DNA of 64,000 bases from Bradyrhizobium sp. AT1 (GCF_001590795.1 NZ_JXDL01000001.1:2951072-3015071); one strand, 5' to 3'. Counted from the stretch's first letter, positions 8,650 to 18,477 are shown. The notes: a model not told the origin generated them from the letters alone. A program made the numbers and translations.

Positions 8650-9444
8650 ATGCCAGCTCACGCCTCAAAACCCGACGATCCCGCCCTGCTCAAGGTCGAC
8701 GGCCCGATCGCGACCATCACGCTGAACCGTCCCGCCGCGTTCAATTCCATCAACCTTGCGATTGCGCAGAAGCTCGAGCAGCTCGCCGCCTATATCGAAG
8801 GCGACGACGCCATCAAGGTCCTGGTGCTCGAAGGCGAAGGCCGCGCCTTCTCGGCCGGCGGCGATCTGCAGACGATTGGTGCCGCCGCCGAGGCCGGCAC
8901 CGTCACGCCGGTCGTCGGCGAGCTCCTGAAGCACTATCACGCCTTCATCGAGATCATCAGGCGCATGCCGAAGATCTCGCTGTCGAGCGTGCACGGCTCG
9001 GCGGCCGGCGCCGGCATGGGCCTCGCCTTCGTCACCGATCTCTGCATCGCCGCGGACGACGCAAAATTCACACCGGCCTATGCCAAGATCGGGGTGTCGC
9101 CGGACGGCGGCTCGACGGTCGGCATCGTCGGCACGGTCGGCTCGCGCCGCGCGCTACAGATTTTTCTTGCCGAGGACAATTTTACCGCGCAGCAGGCTTA
9201 TGAATGGGGCCTGGTTGCCAAGACCGTTCCCGCCGCCGAGCTGAAGGCGGCGACGCGGCAACTCGCCGAGCGTCTGGCGCAGAACCCACCGGCGGCGATA
9301 TCAGGCACCAAGCAGCTGGTCTACCAGGCCGCCACCACGCCGGTGAAGCAGCAGCTCGATGCCGAGGAACACAAGATCATCATGGCGATGCACACGGAGG
9401 AATTCCGCGCTGCCGTGAAGAAATTCACGAGCAAATCGAAGTGA
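8650..9444 (+). CDS. Enoyl-CoA hydratase/isomerase family protein
   Basis: 264-residue crotonase-fold enzyme. The oxyanion-hole segments are FSAGGDLQT (about 68-76) and HGSAAGAGMGLAFVTDLCIA (about 113-132). The position usually held by the second catalytic Glu is replaced within YAKIGVSPDGGST, a pattern shared with PaaG-like isomerases and dehalogenases, so simple hydratase activity is not assured. I place the start at ATG 8650 because residues upstream show no crotonase homology. Its TGA overlaps the GTG start of the next gene (GTGA), so translation is coupled. Confidence 0.85.
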   Translation: MPAHASKPDDPALLKVDGPIATITLNRPAAFNSINLAIAQKLEQLAAYIEGDDAIKVLVLEGEGRAFSAGGDLQTIGAAAEAGTVTPVVGELLKHYHAFIEIIRRMPKISLSSVHGSAAGAGMGLAFVTDLCIAADDAKFTPAYAKIGVSPDGGSTVGIVGTVGSRRALQIFLAEDNFTAQQAYEWGLVAKTVPAAELKAATRQLAERLAQNPPAAISGTKQLVYQAATTPVKQQLDAEEHKIIMAMHTEEFRAAVKKFTSKSK

Positions 9445-10046
9445 CACCCGCGCGCAGCTTCTACGGCCTCCGCCACGGCGCCACCGACTGGAATCGCAAG
9501 GGGCTGTTCCAGGGCCGCACCGACAATCCGCTGAACGAGGACGGCCTGCGGCAGGCGCACGACGCCGTGGACATGCTGCGCGGCGCCGGAATCAGCCGCA
9601 TTGTGGCGAGCCCCCTCGCCCGCGCGGCGCGAACCGCCGAGATCATCGCGGACGCGATCTCAGTGCCGCTCGATATCGACGACGGCATCGTCGAGTTCGA
9701 TTTCGGCAGCTTCGAGGGCCTTCCCGTCCGCGACCTCATGATCAAGCATGGCGTCACATCGGCGACGGGCCTCGTGTCGATCCTTCCGACCGACGGCGAG
9801 AGGTGGGACGCCATGGCCGAACGTTCGCTGCGTTGCGTCTCGACCTGGCTCGAGCGTCATCCTGACGACGATCTCCTGTTCGTCTGCCACGACGCGGTGA
9901 TGCAGGGCATGGCGAATGCGCTGTGCGGCAGCTATTTTAAGAACAGCCACGGCACGCCGTTCCGTTATTTGCACGAGGCCGGGCGGTGGCGGATCGAGCA
10001 GGTCGCTACTGCGGACAGATATAGCCCGTCCCCGCCGGCGACTTGA
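9441..10046 (+). CDS. Histidine phosphatase (phosphoglycerate mutase-like) family protein
   Basis: 201 residues. The catalytic phospho-acceptor motif LRHGATDWN sits near residues 8-16, the proton-donor Glu in EFDFGSFEG near 90, and the second catalytic His in FVCHDAVM near 150. The GTG start overlaps the stop of the enoyl-CoA hydratase gene by four bases. Small members of this family act on sugar phosphates, cobalamin intermediates or nucleotides; the substrate here is unknown. The last 41 bases overlap the convergent TRAP permease gene. Confidence 0.82.
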   Translation: MTPARSFYGLRHGATDWNRKGLFQGRTDNPLNEDGLRQAHDAVDMLRGAGISRIVASPLARAARTAEIIADAISVPLDIDDGIVEFDFGSFEGLPVRDLMIKHGVTSATGLVSILPTDGERWDAMAERSLRCVSTWLERHPDDDLLFVCHDAVMQGMANALCGSYFKNSHGTPFRYLHEAGRWRIEQVATADRYSPSPPAT

Positions 10047-11346
10047 AGCAGCCGACCGATTCCGGGAGCACGTGCCGCGGCAGCCACAGCACCACGCTGG
10101 GGAAATAGATCGCGAACGCGATGGTACCGAGGAACACGACATATATCGGCAACGCTGCGCGCAGCGCCTTGGCAAAGCTGACGCCGACGAATTTCGAGGC
10201 CATCAGCAACACCAGCCCATAAGGCGGCGTGATCAGGCCGAAGGCGAGCGTGGCGATCAGCACCACGCCCATATGCACCGCGTTGATGTCGCCGGCTTCG
10301 GTCAACGTGTTGACCAGCGGCATGAAGATGATGATGGTCGGCACCGGCTCGATGAAATCGCCGACGATGGTGAAGAGCAGCACCATCAACAGCATGATCA
10401 AATGCGGATCGTTGCCGGCGATCGAGGTGATCCATTCGGCGATGTAGGTCGCACCACGCAGATAAGCCAGCATCCAGCCGAAGGCGTTGGCCGCGCCGAT
10501 CGTGATCAACGGCAGCGAGAAGATCAGGCCGGCGAGGCAGAAATCGTAGGGAATTTTCCTAAAGTGCCCGCGGTTGAGCGCGGGGATCACGACCAGCACG
10601 ATCCAGACGACGGCGACGACGCCGGCTTCCGTCGGCGTGAACCAGCCGGTCAGGATGCCCCCGAGCAAGATCACGGGGATCATCAACGGCAGGGCGGCAT
10701 CCCCGGCAGCGAACACCACCTGCCGCAGCGGCGCGCGCGGTTTGCGCAAGCCGGAGGGGCCGAAGAAATAGCAATAGATCATCAGGCCGAAACCGATCAT
10801 CAGGCCCGGCACGACGCCCGCCATGAACAGGCCGGCGATCGAGACGTTACCGACCGCGCCGTACACCACCGCCGTGATACTCGGCGGCACCAGCGCGGCG
10901 ATCGTCGAGGCGGAGGCGATGATGGCGGCGATGAAGGCGGGCTCGTAGCCCTCGCGCTTCATCGGGCCGCCGAGAGCCCGGCTCATCACGGCGACGTCGG
11001 CGGTGGTCGAGCCCGACATCTCCGAAAAGAACATGCTGAAGACCACCACGACCTGCGACAGCCCGCCCCTGATATGACCAACCAGTGAGACCGAGAGATT
11101 GGCTATTCGGACCACGACATTGGCCGAGCTCATGAGCTCGCCGACCAGCAGGAAGAACGGGATCGCCAGAAGCGCTTCGGAATCGACGCCGTCAAAGATC
11201 TTCTGGATGATGGCGGCGAGCGAAACGTCCGACAGCAGCGCGCCGATGAAGACGCCGGCCATCAGCGAGAACGGCACGGGCACGCCGAGATAGCCGAACG
11301 ACAGGAAGCAGACCGTCATCAGCGCCAGGACAATGGGTGCGCTCAC
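10006..11346 (-). CDS. TRAP transporter large permease (DctM family)
   Basis: 446-residue inner-membrane protein with about 12 hydrophobic segments. It is the ion-coupled translocation subunit of a tripartite ATP-independent periplasmic transporter. Family features include AIPFFLLVGELMSSANV near residue 60 and the conserved AEMSGSTTADVAVMSRA-like stretch near 108-123. The GTG start overlaps the DctQ stop (GTGA). The gene order P-Q-M and the adjacent sugar-acid enzymes suggest import of a sugar acid or related carboxylate. Its 3-prime end overlaps the convergent phosphatase gene by 41 bases. Confidence 0.9.
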   Translation of the reverse strand: MSAPIVLALMTVCFLSFGYLGVPVPFSLMAGVFIGALLSDVSLAAIIQKIFDGVDSEALLAIPFFLLVGELMSSANVVVRIANLSVSLVGHIRGGLSQVVVVFSMFFSEMSGSTTADVAVMSRALGGPMKREGYEPAFIAAIIASASTIAALVPPSITAVVYGAVGNVSIAGLFMAGVVPGLMIGFGLMIYCYFFGPSGLRKPRAPLRQVVFAAGDAALPLMIPVILLGGILTGWFTPTEAGVVAVVWIVLVVIPALNRGHFRKIPYDFCLAGLIFSLPLITIGAANAFGWMLAYLRGATYIAEWITSIAGNDPHLIMLLMVLLFTIVGDFIEPVPTIIIFMPLVNTLTEAGDINAVHMGVVLIATLAFGLITPPYGLVLLMASKFVGVSFAKALRAALPIYVVFLGTIAFAIYFPSVVLWLPRHVLPESVGCFKSPAGTGYICPQ

Positions 11347-11921
11347 GGCTGCATCCTTATCTGTGGGTCGGTGACAACGGGCGTTGCGTCGTCCTCGGGC
11401 GGCTCGGGATGGTCAAACCCGTTGCGCAGGCCGTTGATGAGCTGCTCGACGGTGAACAGGCCGATCAGCACGCCCGACAATGGAATGATCGCATAGAGCG
11501 AAGCGATCGGTGTACCCGACGGCAGGCGGAAGCTGCCGAAGCCGCGCAGATAATTCTGATAGCCATACCAGATCAGGCAGAAGGCGACGCCGAGCACGAC
11601 AAGGCGGATGATCACCTCGACAATCAGCCGCGAGGGGCCATGCAGCGCCTCCGAGATCGCGGTGAGATAGAGGTGGTCGTTGCGCCGCGTCGCGGCCGCC
11701 GTGCCGACGAAGATCGCGTAGATGAACAGCGTCGAGGTCACCTCCTGCAGCCATAGCCAGGGATGGCCGATGGTGCGGGTGACGATGTCGGCGGTGACCG
11801 ACAGCGAGAAGCCGAAGCACAGCACACCGCAGAGGATCATCAACGCAAGCTCGAGCCAGTCGAGCGCACGCCATTTCAGGTGGCGCTGGCGCTGAACGAG
11901 CAGTTTGTCGGCGATGGCCAT
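11343..11921 (-). CDS. TRAP transporter small permease (DctQ family)
   Basis: 192 residues with four transmembrane segments. DctQ helps recruit the substrate-loaded binding protein to the large permease. The conserved DIVTRTIGHPWLWLQEVTS and TRRNDHLYLTAI blocks (about residues 47-90) are typical. It overlaps the DctM gene by four bases and is separated from the DctP gene by a palindromic repeat of about 115 bases. Confidence 0.87.
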   Translation of the reverse strand: MAIADKLLVQRQRHLKWRALDWLELALMILCGVLCFGFSLSVTADIVTRTIGHPWLWLQEVTSTLFIYAIFVGTAAATRRNDHLYLTAISEALHGPSRLIVEVIIRLVVLGVAFCLIWYGYQNYLRGFGSFRLPSGTPIASLYAIIPLSGVLIGLFTVEQLINGLRNGFDHPEPPEDDATPVVTDPQIRMQP

Positions 11922-11950
11922 TGTTGTCGTCCCGGCTGCAAGTTAGCTGC

Positions 11951-12066
11951 ACCTCTCCCGCTTGCGGGAGAGGTCGCGCCGAAGGCGCGGGTGAGGGCTC
12001 TTTCCTCTTGGGGCATCCCATTTGCGGAGACACCCTCTCCCGCAAGCGGGAGAGGGAGCGCACCGC
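11951..12066. repeat. Composite palindromic repeat, family C (full copy)
   Basis: Left arm CCTCTCCCGCTTGCGGGAGAGG with tail GGGTGAGGGCTC, then right arm CCCTCTCCCGCAAGCGGGAG with tail GAGCGCACC. It lies between the TRAP binding-protein gene and the permease genes. A hairpin here could change the ratio of binding protein to permease mRNA. Confidence 0.75.
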
Positions 12067-12072
12067 TGGTCC

Positions 12073-13068
12073 CTAATTGATCGACCGGATCAGATCCTTG
12101 ATCTTCTCGGCGTGCGGGCCGAGCTCCTTGGCGAGCTTGTCGAGATAGGGATCGGCGACCGCCGCAAAGCTCTTCTTGTCGACGTTGTCGACGATCTTGA
12201 CGCCCATCTTCTTCAGCTTCTCGGCGGCCGTGCGCTCGAGCTCGAACGCCTTCGCCGGCTCCTTGGTGCTGATCTCGTTGGCCGCGGTCTGCACCCAGCC
12301 CTTCTGCTCGGCCGAGAGGCTCTGCCAGAGCTTGTCGGAGATGAACACCAGCGCGTTGTTGGCCTCGTGCTCGGTAATATTGAGGACCGGCGCGACTTCG
12401 TAGTGCTTGTTGACGAGATAGACGTTGATGCTGTTCTCGGCGACGTCGACCACGCCGGTCTGCAGGCTGGTGTAGACGCTGCCGAACGGCATGTGCACGG
12501 TCTGGGCGCCATAGGCCGGGAACATGGTGTCCTCGGTCGCGGTCGCTTGCACGCGGATCTTGGCGCCCTTGATGTCGCCGACATTGTGGATCTCCTTCTT
12601 GGAGTACATGTGGCGCACGCCCTGCGAGCCGGTCGCGATCACGTGAAGGCCCTGCGTGGTCTCGTCGATCATGGTCTTGAGCGCTTCGAACACGCGGGGA
12701 TCGGCCAATCCCTTGACCACATGCTTCTCGTCGCGGAAGAGATAGTGCAGCGACATCACGCCGGCCTGCGGCGAGATCGTCGCGGTGTTGGCGGAGGAGA
12801 TGATCGAGAATTCGACGTCGCCGGCCTTCACCAGCTGGAGCACCTGCGGCTCCTGCCCGAGCTGGGCACCGGGGTACTGGTCGATGATCATGGTGCCCTT
12901 GCTCAATTCCTTGAGCTTCTCGGCAAACAGGTCACCCGCGATGGAATAACCGGTGTTGCGCGGCTGGTCGTAGGCGAAGCGATAATGCTTCACCTCCTGT
13001 GCCCCGGCTCCGGTGACGACAAGCATGACGGCCGCGGCCGTCAACCCACGTATGGATCGTGCAATCAT
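12073..13068 (-). CDS. TRAP transporter substrate-binding protein (DctP family)
   Basis: 331-residue periplasmic receptor with a signal peptide (MIARSIRGLTAAAVMLVVTG, cleavage after GAGA near residue 23). The frame is open upstream, but ATG 13068 is preceded by a strong GGGGGAA site. The block IRVQATATEDTMFPAYGAQT (about 158-177) contains the arginine that in DctP proteins clamps the substrate carboxylate. The adjacent dehydratase, dehydrogenase and lactonase genes point to a sugar acid or similar carboxylate. Confidence 0.88.
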   Translation of the reverse strand: MIARSIRGLTAAAVMLVVTGAGAQEVKHYRFAYDQPRNTGYSIAGDLFAEKLKELSKGTMIIDQYPGAQLGQEPQVLQLVKAGDVEFSIISSANTATISPQAGVMSLHYLFRDEKHVVKGLADPRVFEALKTMIDETTQGLHVIATGSQGVRHMYSKKEIHNVGDIKGAKIRVQATATEDTMFPAYGAQTVHMPFGSVYTSLQTGVVDVAENSINVYLVNKHYEVAPVLNITEHEANNALVFISDKLWQSLSAEQKGWVQTAANEISTKEPAKAFELERTAAEKLKKMGVKIVDNVDKKSFAAVADPYLDKLAKELGPHAEKIKDLIRSIN

Positions 13069-13123
13069 CGTTTCCCCCTGTTCATCGCCCGCCGCTTGTG
13101 CGGTCTGGGCGTTCGTACTTCGG

Positions 13124-14842
13124 TCAGCTCGTCTCGGTCTTCCCAGTCCTCTGCATGAAATCGAAATCGCAGCCTTCGTCGGCCTGCATGATGGTCTCGT
13201 TGAATAGCCAGGCATAGCCGCGCCGGGCTTCCTCGGGCGCGGCCGTCGGCTTCAGCGCGGCGCGGCGACGCTCCAGCTCAGCCGCATCGACCAAGAGCTC
13301 GATGCTGCGCTTGGCAACATCGAGGCTGATCATGTCGCCGTTCTTCACCAGCGCCAGCGGCCCGCCGACTGCGGATTCCGGGGTGATGTGCAGCACGATG
13401 GTGCCGAACGCGGTGCCGCTCATGCGCGCATCGGAAATGCGCACCATGTCCTTGGTGCCGCCACGCGCAAGCTTTTTCGGGATCGGCAGATAGCCGGCTT
13501 CCGGCATGCCCGGCGCACCCTTGGGACCGGCATTGCGCAGCACCAGCACGTCGTCAGCGCTGACATCGAGATCGGGATCGTCGACCCGCAGGGTCATGTC
13601 CTCGACGGATTCGAACACCACCGCGCGGCCGGTGTGCTTCAACAGCTTCGGGCTCGCCGCCGACTGCTTGATGACCGCACCGCGCGGCGCGAGATTGCCG
13701 TGCAGGACGGCAAGGCCGCCTTCCTTCTTGATCGGATTGTCGCGCGAGCGGATCGCGTCCTGACCCGGCACGTCCTCCGCATTGGCGACGACATCGCGCA
13801 GCGTCTGGCCCGAGATGGTCCTGGCATCGAGATCGACGAGATCACCGAGCTGCGCCAGCAGCTTCGGCACGCCGCCGGCATGATGGAAGTGCTCCATATA
13901 GTGCTCACCGGACGGCTTGAGATCGACCAGCACCGGCACCTCGCGGCCGATCTGGTCGAACGCTTCGAGATCGAGCCGATGCGGCGAGCGATGCGCCATC
14001 GCGGTCAGGTGGATCAGGCCGTTGGTCGAGCCGCCGATCGCCTGGAGCACGACCTGCGCATTCTTGAAAGACGCGGGCGTCAGCACTTCGCTCGGCTTCG
14101 GCCCCTTGGCCTTCGCCATCTCGGCCGCCACCTTGCCGCTGGCCTCCGCCAGACGGAAACGCTCGGCATGCGGCGCGGGAATCGTGGCGCTCATCGGCAG
14201 CGACAGACCCATGGCTTCGATCATGCAGGCCATGGTCGAGGCCGTGCCCATCACCATGCAGGTGCCGACCGACGGCGCCAGACGCCCGTTCACGGCCTCG
14301 ATCTCGGAATCGTCCATCTCGCCGGCGCGATATTTGGCCCAGAGGCGGCGGCAGTCGGTGCAGGCACCGAGCACTTCGCCCTTGTGATGGCCGACCACCA
14401 TGGGGCCGACCGGAATGACCACGGTCGGCAGGTCGGCGCTGATGGCGGCCATCACCTGCGCCGGCAGCGTCTTGTCGCAGCCGCCAATCACGATCACCGA
14501 GTCCATGGGCTGGGCGCGGATCATCTCCTCGGTGTCCATCGCCATCAGATTGCGCAGATACATCGAGGTCGGATGCGCGAAGCTCTCGGCGATCGAGATG
14601 GTCGGAAACACGAACGGCATCGCGCCCGACAGCATCACGCCGCGTTTGGCAGCCTCGATGATCTGCGGGACGTTGCCGTGGCAGGGATTGTAATCGCTAT
14701 AGGTGTTGGTGATGCCGACGATCGGGCGCTCCAGCGCGTCGTCGGAATATCCCATGGCCTTGATGAACGCCTTGCGCAGGAACAGCGAGAAGCCGGCATC
14801 GCCATAGCTCGTCAGACCCTTGCGCAACCCACTCGTCATCAT
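13124..14842 (-). CDS. IlvD/Edd family dehydratase (probable sugar-acid dehydratase)
   Basis: 572 residues, the full length of the dihydroxy-acid/aldonate dehydratase family. Fe-S cluster cysteines are visible in GGCDKTLPAQVM (about 118-129) and SVGTCMVMGTASTMA (about 187-201), with CTDCRR near 158. Family chemistry is removal of water from a 2,3-dihydroxy acid to give a 2-keto-3-deoxy acid. The setting, with a TRAP importer, GntR regulator, lactonase and aldehyde dehydrogenase, argues for an aldonate such as arabinonate or xylonate rather than valine biosynthesis. ATG 14839 is an equally good start because AGGAG lies just upstream. Confidence 0.87.
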   Translation of the reverse strand: MMTSGLRKGLTSYGDAGFSLFLRKAFIKAMGYSDDALERPIVGITNTYSDYNPCHGNVPQIIEAAKRGVMLSGAMPFVFPTISIAESFAHPTSMYLRNLMAMDTEEMIRAQPMDSVIVIGGCDKTLPAQVMAAISADLPTVVIPVGPMVVGHHKGEVLGACTDCRRLWAKYRAGEMDDSEIEAVNGRLAPSVGTCMVMGTASTMACMIEAMGLSLPMSATIPAPHAERFRLAEASGKVAAEMAKAKGPKPSEVLTPASFKNAQVVLQAIGGSTNGLIHLTAMAHRSPHRLDLEAFDQIGREVPVLVDLKPSGEHYMEHFHHAGGVPKLLAQLGDLVDLDARTISGQTLRDVVANAEDVPGQDAIRSRDNPIKKEGGLAVLHGNLAPRGAVIKQSAASPKLLKHTGRAVVFESVEDMTLRVDDPDLDVSADDVLVLRNAGPKGAPGMPEAGYLPIPKKLARGGTKDMVRISDARMSGTAFGTIVLHITPESAVGGPLALVKNGDMISLDVAKRSIELLVDAAELERRRAALKPTAAPEEARRGYAWLFNETIMQADEGCDFDFMQRTGKTETS

Positions 14843-14882
14843 GCCACTCCTGAAGTTGCCATTGTGGTACAGCCTGAGCCCC

Positions 14883-14959
14883 GATTGTCAATAAGACTAG
14901 TCCATATTGTCGCACTTTAAGGCTCCAGGCAGTGCCCGGGACACAGATTATTGACAATC
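14883..14959. promoter_or_regulatory. Paired operator sites in the divergent dehydratase/GntR promoter region
   Basis: GATTGTCAATAA at 14883-14894 and its exact reverse complement TTATTGACAATC at 14948-14959 face each other 53 bases apart. Each core is itself a short palindrome (ATTG-N-CAAT) and each contains TTGACA reading outward, i.e. a good -35 hexamer for each divergent gene. An 8-base palindrome GACTAGTC (14895-14902) sits beside the left site. Binding of the GntR protein to both sites would block both promoters. Confidence 0.65.
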
Positions 14960-15011
14960 TGCCCCTTCCCTGCTCCACAGGGCAGACCGGCTGCAGCCGG
15001 AGGCTAAGGGC

Positions 15012-15689
15012 ATGTCCGACATTCATACCGCAGAGAGCATGTCGGTCCGACGCGACGACCCGGACGATGTGGTCGCGCGGCTGGAGGAGGACATCATCTT
15101 CGGCCGCCTCGCCCCGGGCGCGCGCCTGACCGAAGACGCGCTGATGTCGCGCTACGGCACCTCGCGCCACTTCGTGCGCCAGGCGCTGGTGAACGCGGAG
15201 CGACGCGGCATCGTCCGCCGCGAGAAGAACGTCGGCGCCACCGTGCGGTACTACTCGACCGATGAGGTCCGGCAGATCTACGAGGTCAGGGAGATGCTGA
15301 CCCGCCAGGCCGCGCTGATGATCCCCCTGCCCGCGCCGCCAGCCCTGATCGAGGAGCTCTCCGCACTGCAACGTCGTTATTGCGCCAAGGCCGACATGCA
15401 GGATCTGCGCGGCATCCACGAAGCCAACGACGCCTTCCACCTCGCGCTGTTCTCGGCCTGCGGCAATCCCTATCTGGTCCGCTCACTGCAGGACTACATG
15501 AACCTGACCCTGCCGATGCGCGCCAAGAACCTCGCCGACCGCGAAGGCCTGGCGCAATCGCGGCGCCAGCATGAGATGATGATCGAGCTCCTGCGGGGCC
15601 GCGACAGCTGGGCGCTGGCGCAGCTGTGCGTGGACCACATGCAGTTCAGCAAGAGGGATTATCTGGGAAGGATTGGGCGCGACGGCTAG
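15012..15689 (+). CDS. GntR family regulator, FadR subfamily (FCD domain)
   Basis: 225 residues. Winged helix-turn-helix at about 18-75 (LEEDIIFGRLAPGARLTEDA, RYGTSRHFVRQALVNAERRG) and an all-helical FCD effector domain at about 95-215 with the metal/ligand pattern EANDAFHLALFSACGNPYL and RRQHEMMIELL. Regulators of this type commonly sense organic or sugar acids and repress their catabolic genes. It is divergent from the IlvD/Edd dehydratase, and the region between them carries a perfect 12-base inverted pair. Confidence 0.88.
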   Translation: MSDIHTAESMSVRRDDPDDVVARLEEDIIFGRLAPGARLTEDALMSRYGTSRHFVRQALVNAERRGIVRREKNVGATVRYYSTDEVRQIYEVREMLTRQAALMIPLPAPPALIEELSALQRRYCAKADMQDLRGIHEANDAFHLALFSACGNPYLVRSLQDYMNLTLPMRAKNLADREGLAQSRRQHEMMIELLRGRDSWALAQLCVDHMQFSKRDYLGRIGRDG

Positions 15690-15747
15690 CGTCGTTCATT
15701 TGCGTCCGCGAGTGACATGCACGCTGGCAGCAGCGCCTCCCCCAACA

Positions 15748-15834
15748 CGTCCTTGCGAGGAGCCCTTGCGACGAAGCAATCCACGCTGCTTCCGCGGAGG
15801 GATTCTGGATTGCTTCGCTGCGCTCGCAATGACG
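15748..15834. repeat. Palindromic intergenic repeat, family B copy 1
   Basis: CCTTGCGAGGAGCCCTTGCG plus GACGAAGCAATCCA in the left arm pairs with GGATTGCTTCGCTGCGCTCG plus CAATGACG in the right arm across TCCGCGGAGGGATTC. Copies at 16461-16550 and 56106-56192 are nearly identical. Confidence 0.85.
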
Positions 15835-15926
15835 TTCGGGGAGCGGCTGCGAGTCCAACTCTCACCGCCGCGATAGTGGCTTGAGTTGGCGCGCAGACCG
15901 ACTCGCCATGGGGAGCCAACACCCGC

Positions 15927-16340
15927 TCAGTACCGCCTCAGCAGGCCCCGATCCACGCTGGCATCGCCATAGTCGGCGCACGCTCTCTTCGGGTTCCTGA
16001 TCAACTCCGTCCGGACGCGCCTGAACGTCCTGCTGGCCGCATCCGACACCTCGGGACGGAATTTTCTGGGGTCGTAGCTCTCGCCGTCGCGGGCGTTGAT
16101 GGCGGCGGCATAGGCGTCGATCATCGCCATCGCGGCCTCGGGACTGCCGAGCAGCCGGGCGCCGAGCCGAACGCCGCCGCTGCCATCGACCTCGTAGCCG
16201 TCACATCGCTGTTCCAGCACCACGGATGCGGTGACGAGCTGGTCGAGGAATGTCGCTTCGGCATCGCTGAGCAATGCGGCGCGCGATGGTCCTGACACGA
16301 TCGTCGCGAGCATTACGACGACTGACAATTTGATTTTCAT
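15927..16340 (-). CDS. Small secreted protein of unknown function
   Basis: 137 residues. The N-terminus MKIKLSVVVMLATIVSGPSRA is a clear signal peptide (cleavage near residue 21). The mature part is mostly helical with two cysteines (QRCDGYEVDG, KRACADYG) that could form a disulfide. I do not recognise the family. It sits between two family B repeats inside the sugar-acid island, but nothing ties it functionally to its neighbours. Confidence 0.65.
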   Translation of the reverse strand: MKIKLSVVVMLATIVSGPSRAALLSDAEATFLDQLVTASVVLEQRCDGYEVDGSGGVRLGARLLGSPEAAMAMIDAYAAAINARDGESYDPRKFRPEVSDAASRTFRRVRTELIRNPKRACADYGDASVDRGLLRRY

Positions 16341-16460
16341 TGTCGTGGCTCTCGAGTTGCGATCGCACAGATCGAGAGCCGTGGGTGTCCGGGGATGTTG
16401 ACTTGGATCAATGGGGGCGCCGCAAGGCGTCTGCTCGCATGTGAGAAATTCTCCCTCAAC

Positions 16461-16550
16461 GCGTCATTGCGAGGAGCCCTTGCGGCGAAGCAATCCAGAC
16501 TGCCGTCCGCGGAGGGATTCTGGATTGCTTCGCTGCGCTCGCAATGACGC
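16461..16550. repeat. Palindromic intergenic repeat, family B copy 2
   Basis: GCGTCATTGCGAGGAGCCCT with TGCGGCGAAGCAATCCAGA, then GGAGGGATTCTGGATTGCTT with CGCTGCGCTCGCAATGACGC. The two halves form a long stem of about 38 bases, slightly interrupted. It lies just past the stop of the uronate-dehydrogenase-like gene. Confidence 0.88.
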
Positions 16551-16567
16551 GTGGTGAGTGGCGAGCC

Positions 16568-17392
16568 CTACCGCTTGTTCCAATCGACGATCCGGCTCGC
16601 ATCGCCGTCGAACTCCATGCTGGCGAAGGAGCCGCCCTGGTAGTGGTCGGCGATTGCGTCCGGCTTCAGCTTGGCCTGCTCGGCCATCGCGTGAGCCACA
16701 TGATCCTCGGAGCGGCCGGTGGGACGATAACCGAATTCGTAGGCGCGATGGTTGTCCCACCAGGCGCGCTCGTTCAGGGACGCGCCGTAGAACACCTCGA
16801 AATGGATGTCAGGATGTTCGAGGCCGATCTGGCAGAGCTGCACCAGGTCTTCCGGCTTCAGCCATATCGAGATGCGGCGATGGTCGAGCGGCTTCTCGTC
16901 GCAATTTCCGATGCGGATGCAGGTGACCTTCAGCCCATGCTTGTCGGCATAGAGCCCGCCAACCGCCTCGCCGAACACCTTGCTGACGCCATAGCGTCCG
17001 TCGGGGCGCACGGTGACGTCGGTGCCGATCTTGTGGTGGCGCGGGTAGAAGCCGACCACGTGATTGGACGAGGCGAACACCACGCGCTTGACGCCTTTGC
17101 GGTAGGCGGCCTCGAACAGATTGTAGCCGCCGATGATGTTGGCCTGGAGGATGTCGTCCCATGGCCCCTCGACCGAATAGCCGCCGAAATGCAGGATGCC
17201 GTCGACACCCTCGCAGATCGCCTCGCACTGCGCGAGGTCGGAGAGGTCCGCCGCCTTGAATTGCTCGTTCGGCCCGAGGTCCTTGGGCGGGCGAATGTCG
17301 CTGAGCAGCAGGTCGGGATAGATCGGCGGCAGCAGTTTGCGCAGGCGCGTTCCGATCCCGCCCGAGGCTCCCGTCATCAAGATACGCGGCAT
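16568..17392 (-). CDS. NAD-dependent epimerase/dehydratase family protein, uronate dehydrogenase-like
   Basis: 274-residue short-chain dehydrogenase fold. NAD-binding TGASGGIGTRLRKLL is at about residues 7-21, the acidic NAD selector in LLSDIRP near 30-36, and the catalytic YGVSK near 134-138 with Ser in FASSNHVVG near 107-115. The compact length and the SSNHVVG and IRIGNCDE blocks are characteristic of uronate dehydrogenases, which oxidise D-galacturonate or D-glucuronate to the aldaro-lactone. Start chosen at ATG 17392. It is divergent from the SMP-30 lactonase gene, which would hydrolyse the lactone product. Confidence 0.82.
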   Translation of the reverse strand: MPRILMTGASGGIGTRLRKLLPPIYPDLLLSDIRPPKDLGPNEQFKAADLSDLAQCEAICEGVDGILHFGGYSVEGPWDDILQANIIGGYNLFEAAYRKGVKRVVFASSNHVVGFYPRHHKIGTDVTVRPDGRYGVSKVFGEAVGGLYADKHGLKVTCIRIGNCDEKPLDHRRISIWLKPEDLVQLCQIGLEHPDIHFEVFYGASLNERAWWDNHRAYEFGYRPTGRSEDHVAHAMAEQAKLKPDAIADHYQGGSFASMEFDGDASRIVDWNKR

Positions 17393-17481
17393 GTTGTCCC
17401 TCGCCGTTGGTGACCAATTTGCGGTCACGTGTCTCTAATGATAGCAGCATTGTCCAGAGGGAACGAAACGAGAGAACCGAC

Positions 17482-18459
<978 letters not shown>

Positions 18460-18477
18460 TTTCTCCGCGCCGGCCCG

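Noticed and set aside
15748..16550. Two family B repeats flanking a small gene as a composite transposon
   Set aside because: The elements are short palindromes without a transposase or target duplications, and the third copy stands alone; dispersed repeats explain them better.
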